From: a gamma proteobacterium symbiont of Bathyaustriella thionipta
GTDB lineage: Bacteria; Pseudomonadota; Gammaproteobacteria; Chromatiales; Chromatiaceae
Length of the DNA stretch: 6,334 bases
Direction of reading: 5' to 3'
Assembly: GCA_025656895.1 (NCBI GenBank)
Contig: JAHXHF010000144.1
Coordinates: forward strand, 1-6,334
The notes under the pieces were generated by a model. The model was not told the DNA's origin. It did not search any database and worked only from the letters and a program-made list of their open reading frames with translations. The translations under genes were made by a program, and so were the position numbers. Shown here piece after piece: positions 5,550 through 6,334 of this stretch; position 1 is the stretch's first letter, and the number at the start of each line of letters is the position of its first letter.

Positions 5550-6005
5550 TTAACCGAAAATTGATTTCAGTTTGCGGCTCATCCAGCCACCCGAGTCTGG
5601 ATCTTCATGCTCAAGATTCTTATGCACTATATCGACATAGTCATCATCATCATTCCGAATATGATTTATCAGCCAGGTTTTCAGGGTAGTTAACAACTCC
5701 TCACTGATGTCCTCACCAATTTTGAAGCGTTGCTGGTAATCAGCCACCCGTCGCACAAACAGCTTATGCACTTTTTTATGTGCGTTGACAAAGGGATACC
5801 CGGCCTCTTCCATCAGACCTTCCTCGAAGGTGAAGTGTGACAGGGTATAATCAACCAGTTGATCCAGTACAGCTGCCACCTCTTCTCTACTGTGATTCCG
5901 GGCTGCATGATCCAGTTGATTAATGTAATCGACAATACGGCGGTGCTGTTTATCAATTACATGGATGCCCGTATCCAGATCACTACTCCACTCAAGTTTT
6001 GCCAT
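5550..6005 (-). CDS. Bacteriohemerythrin, first of a tandem pair
   Basis: 151-residue diiron O2-binding protein. Ligands are His21 (DKQHRRI), His57 and Glu61 (SHFTFEE), His76 and His80 (NAHKKVHKLF), His115 and Asp120 (NHIRNDDDD), at exactly the positions of the downstream copy. The core DYTLSHF-FEE-LMEEAGY is shared by both, and the C-terminal tail GGWMSRKLKSIFG matches the paralogue's pattern (GGW-L/M-S, then FG at the end). No sensor, signalling or membrane domain is fused to it, so it is a single-domain carrier rather than a chemoreceptor. The start is supported by AGGA seven bases before the ATG. It is first in the operon; possible roles are O2 delivery to oxidases or oxygenases, O2 storage, or NO handling, which sequence alone cannot separate. 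Confidence 0.95.
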   Translation of the reverse strand: MAKLEWSSDLDTGIHVIDKQHRRIVDYINQLDHAARNHSREEVAAVLDQLVDYTLSHFTFEEGLMEEAGYPFVNAHKKVHKLFVRRVADYQQRFKIGEDISEELLTTLKTWLINHIRNDDDDYVDIVHKNLEHEDPDSGGWMSRKLKSIFG

Positions 6006-6203
6006 TGTATTATCCTAATTTTTGTCAGTTCAAATGATCGACAACAACCTTTCGCCGATATCTACAGATTCAGATGTTAGTCATGAGAATGGCATGCTCG
6101 CAAACAATAGTCCAGAACGGCATCACATTATGTCCGGATTCCCCATAAGCTTGTGAACAGGCGGTCTTGTCGAATATTTTCTGCAACGTTCAGGAACGGA
6201 GTA
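6006..6203. other. Upstream region of the hemerythrin operon
   Basis: This 198-base spacer should hold the hemerythrin promoter and the end of the transcript of the gene at the right edge. I find no promoter with good -35 and -10 elements at normal spacing, no FNR-type palindrome and no clear intrinsic terminator. A weak interrupted inverted repeat (CACA and TTATG pairing with CATAA and TGTG on the minus strand, about 6123-6155) is too imperfect to call. Confidence 0.4.
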
Positions 6204-6334
6204 TTACTGCTTGTGCGATCTTCGATGCTGACGCACCTTGATACGGCGCATAAGCCACAGCCACAGACCCGATATGGCCAGCAGGGTGAACAATAAGGCA
6301 GCTACATCCACCACATACACACCCCAGGTGCCGA
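6204..6334 (-). CDS. C-terminal fragment of a PepSY-associated-type membrane protein
   Basis: Only the last 42 residues and the TAA stop (6206-6204) are in the window; the 5' part lies beyond the right edge. The fragment starts GTWGVYVVDVAA, runs through a hydrophobic helix (ALLFTLLAISGLWLWL, residues 12-27), and ends in a strongly basic cytoplasmic tail (RRIKVRQHRRSHKQ). A short WG.YVVD segment, a single helix closing in SGLWLWL, and then arginines are typical of the last transmembrane segment of PepSY-associated membrane proteins, often linked to metal uptake or redox functions. With so little sequence the family is a recognition call, not proof. It reads in the same direction as the hemerythrin pair, 198 bases upstream of it, and may or may not share transcription. 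Confidence 0.6.
   Translation of the reverse strand, partial: GTWGVYVVDVAALLFTLLAISGLWLWLMRRIKVRQHRRSHKQ

Noticed and set aside
6121..6156. Interrupted inverted repeat upstream of the hemerythrin operon as a terminator or operator
   Set aside because: The stem is short, bulged and AT-rich and has no T-run, so it is not distinguishable from chance.

Overview
The window looks like the chromosome of a gammaproteobacterium of moderate GC content. The argument rests on protein sequence: a Pseudomonas/E. coli-like ArgS, a TrmL nearly collinear with E. coli YibK, and bacteriohemerythrins of the free-living proteobacterial type. I cannot place genus or species. No tRNA, rRNA, insertion sequence, CRISPR array or integrase is visible.

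Layout, left to right. Positions 1-1728 (minus) hold almost all of argS, cut at its 3' end by the window edge. A putative promoter (1762-1790) and a strong GC-rich hairpin terminator (1793-1821) separate it from a 76-residue gene of unknown function (1851-2081, minus), which has a second perfect hairpin just after its stop and a putative extended -10 promoter. Positions 2233-3168 (minus) encode a class 1B-type dihydroorotate dehydrogenase with no pyrK nearby. Only 20 bases separate its start codon from that of the divergent trmL (3189-3656, plus).

The most unusual locus is 3777-4957 (plus). It encodes a GNAT-type acyltransferase domain, a cyclic-nucleotide-binding domain and a CRP-type winged helix. 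The reading frame is interrupted inside the acyltransferase domain by an ATGA stop/start overlap (4157-4160), so the gene reads as two ORFs. An FNR-box-like palindrome lies upstream. In a gap-free comparison with E. coli CRP, recalled from memory, the recognition helix lacks the usual DNA-contacting residues.

Converging on this locus is a minus-strand pair of tandem paralogous bacteriohemerythrins (5550-6005, then 5082-5537). Both are 151 residues long with all seven diiron ligands at identical positions. At the right edge (6204-6334, minus) is the C-terminal end of a membrane protein that resembles PepSY-associated transmembrane proteins.

Functionally the left half is housekeeping: aminoacylation, pyrimidine synthesis and tRNA wobble methylation. 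The right half suggests signalling and O2/NO-related physiology: a ligand-gated acyltransferase beside two diiron O2-binding proteins. A direct link between them is inference from proximity only.
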